A stretch of 5,888 nt of DNA, taken from RBG-16-66-20 sp049651845. Lineage in GTDB: Bacteria; Pseudomonadota; Gammaproteobacteria; Burkholderiales; SG8-39. This document shows, piece by piece, positions 5,622-5,888 of the stretch; position 1 is the stretch's first letter, and each line of letters starts with the position of its first letter. The translations under genes were made by a program, and so were the position numbers. A model generated the notes under the pieces. It saw only the letters and a list, made by a program, of their open reading frames with translations. It was not told the DNA's origin and ran no database searches. Where the stretch lies: assembly GCA_049651845.1 (NCBI GenBank), contig JBASCW010000113.1, forward strand, positions 1 to 5,888. The letters are read 5' to 3'.

Positions 5622-5655
5622 GAGTCGGTTGCTAACGCGGGTGCAATACCAATAC

Positions 5656-5696
5656 GGAAGGGCGCCCAGGGTGGCGCCCTTCTCCCTTCTTTCTTT
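5656..5696 (+). terminator. Rho-independent-type terminator between the two porins
   Basis: GAAGGGCGCC at 5657-5666 pairs perfectly with GGCGCCCTTC at 5673-5682 around a 6-nt loop (CAGGGT), with a possible extra G-U pair at 5656/5683. A pyrimidine-rich, T-biased tail follows (5683-5696, ending TTCTTTCTTT). It begins 34 nt after the first porin stop, so it is the natural 3' end of that message. The tail is interrupted by C residues, which may make termination incomplete. It ends 11 nt before the ATG of the second porin. Confidence 0.8.
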
Positions 5697-5707
5697 AACA
5701 GGGAATC

Positions 5708-5888
5708 ATGGTGAAAAATAAACTCTTGGCAGCGGCCGTGGCGAGCGCGTTCGCGCTGCCCGGCGCGGCGCTCGCCCAATCGAGCGTGACGATCAGCGGG
5801 TTCATCGGGGTTACCGTCGATAACCTGAAATTCAGCCAGCCGGCCGCGACGCGCACGACCGCGAGCGAATCGCGCATGAGCGACGATT
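5708..5888 (+). CDS. Second porin, paralogue of the first (partial, cut by the window end)
   Basis: The frame from ATG 5708 is open for 60 codons to the window edge. It encodes a signal peptide (MVKNKLL, a hydrophobic stretch, ALA before Gln24) followed by QSSVTISGFIGVTVDN and a segment ending ATRTTASESRMSDD. By eye 25 of the first 37 mature residues match the first porin, including the whole QSSVTISG start and the ATRTT and SESR blocks, so the two are paralogues from a duplication. AGGGA at 5700-5704 is the Shine-Dalgarno; it is close to the ATG (3 nt) and better spaced for the GTG at 5711, which could be the true start. It begins 86 nt after the first porin stop, with a terminator in between and no promoter visible between that terminator and the start codon. 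Confidence 0.85.
   Translation, partial: MVKNKLLAAAVASAFALPGAALAQSSVTISGFIGVTVDNLKFSQPAATRTTASESRMSDD

Noticed and set aside
1..5888. CRISPR array, tRNA, rRNA or defence-system genes
   Set aside because: No regularly spaced repeats, no tRNA-like cloverleaf and no rRNA-like stretch seen; every sizeable coding region is accounted for by trp genes, porins and the partial transposase.

Overview
The window is high-GC proteobacterial DNA carrying a tryptophan biosynthesis operon followed by two tandem outer-membrane porin genes. The gene order trpE-trpG-trpD-trpC with a separate, monofunctional TrpC, the TrpE N-terminus, and short-signal-peptide porins ending in an aromatic residue all point to a betaproteobacterium (Burkholderiales/Rhodocyclales-like). 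This placement is inferred from family resemblance; no search was run.

Layout. Positions 1-60 (minus strand) hold the first 20 codons of what looks like an IS1182-type transposase running off the left edge, so an insertion sequence lies directly upstream of the trp promoter. An extended -10 promoter (139-147) is followed almost at once by a 21-codon leader peptide, trpL (157-222). TrpL has three Trp codons inside a 9-nt tandem repeat and ends just before a segment with alternative pairings. This is the architecture of ribosome-mediated attenuation, and the leader appears to be leaderless or nearly so. Then come trpE (304-1839), trpG (1836-2408), trpD (2422-3456) and trpC (3453-4256). The E/G and D/C pairs overlap by ATGA. 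The G/D junction has a 13-nt gap that is bridged exactly by a six-codon mini-ORF with its own Shine-Dalgarno and an ATGA overlap at each end. No trpF, trpB or trpA is in the window.

The 189-nt gap after trpC (4257-4445) contains a repeat cluster resembling an operator, a plausible sigma70 promoter and a composite hairpin placed near the 5' end of the predicted porin mRNA. The first porin (4446-5621) is complete. It ends in a strong rho-independent-type terminator (5656-5696) whose T-tract stops 11 nt before the ATG of a second, paralogous porin (5708 onward, cut by the window end).

How it works together. TrpE and TrpG form anthranilate synthase, TrpD adds the phosphoribosyl group and TrpC closes the indole ring, with the leader sensing charged tRNA-Trp. 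The porins belong to a separate, probably independently transcribed unit. The core genes are ordinary. The parts worth a second look are the leader, the trpG/trpD junction, the nearby IS, and the terminator placed inside the tandem porin pair.
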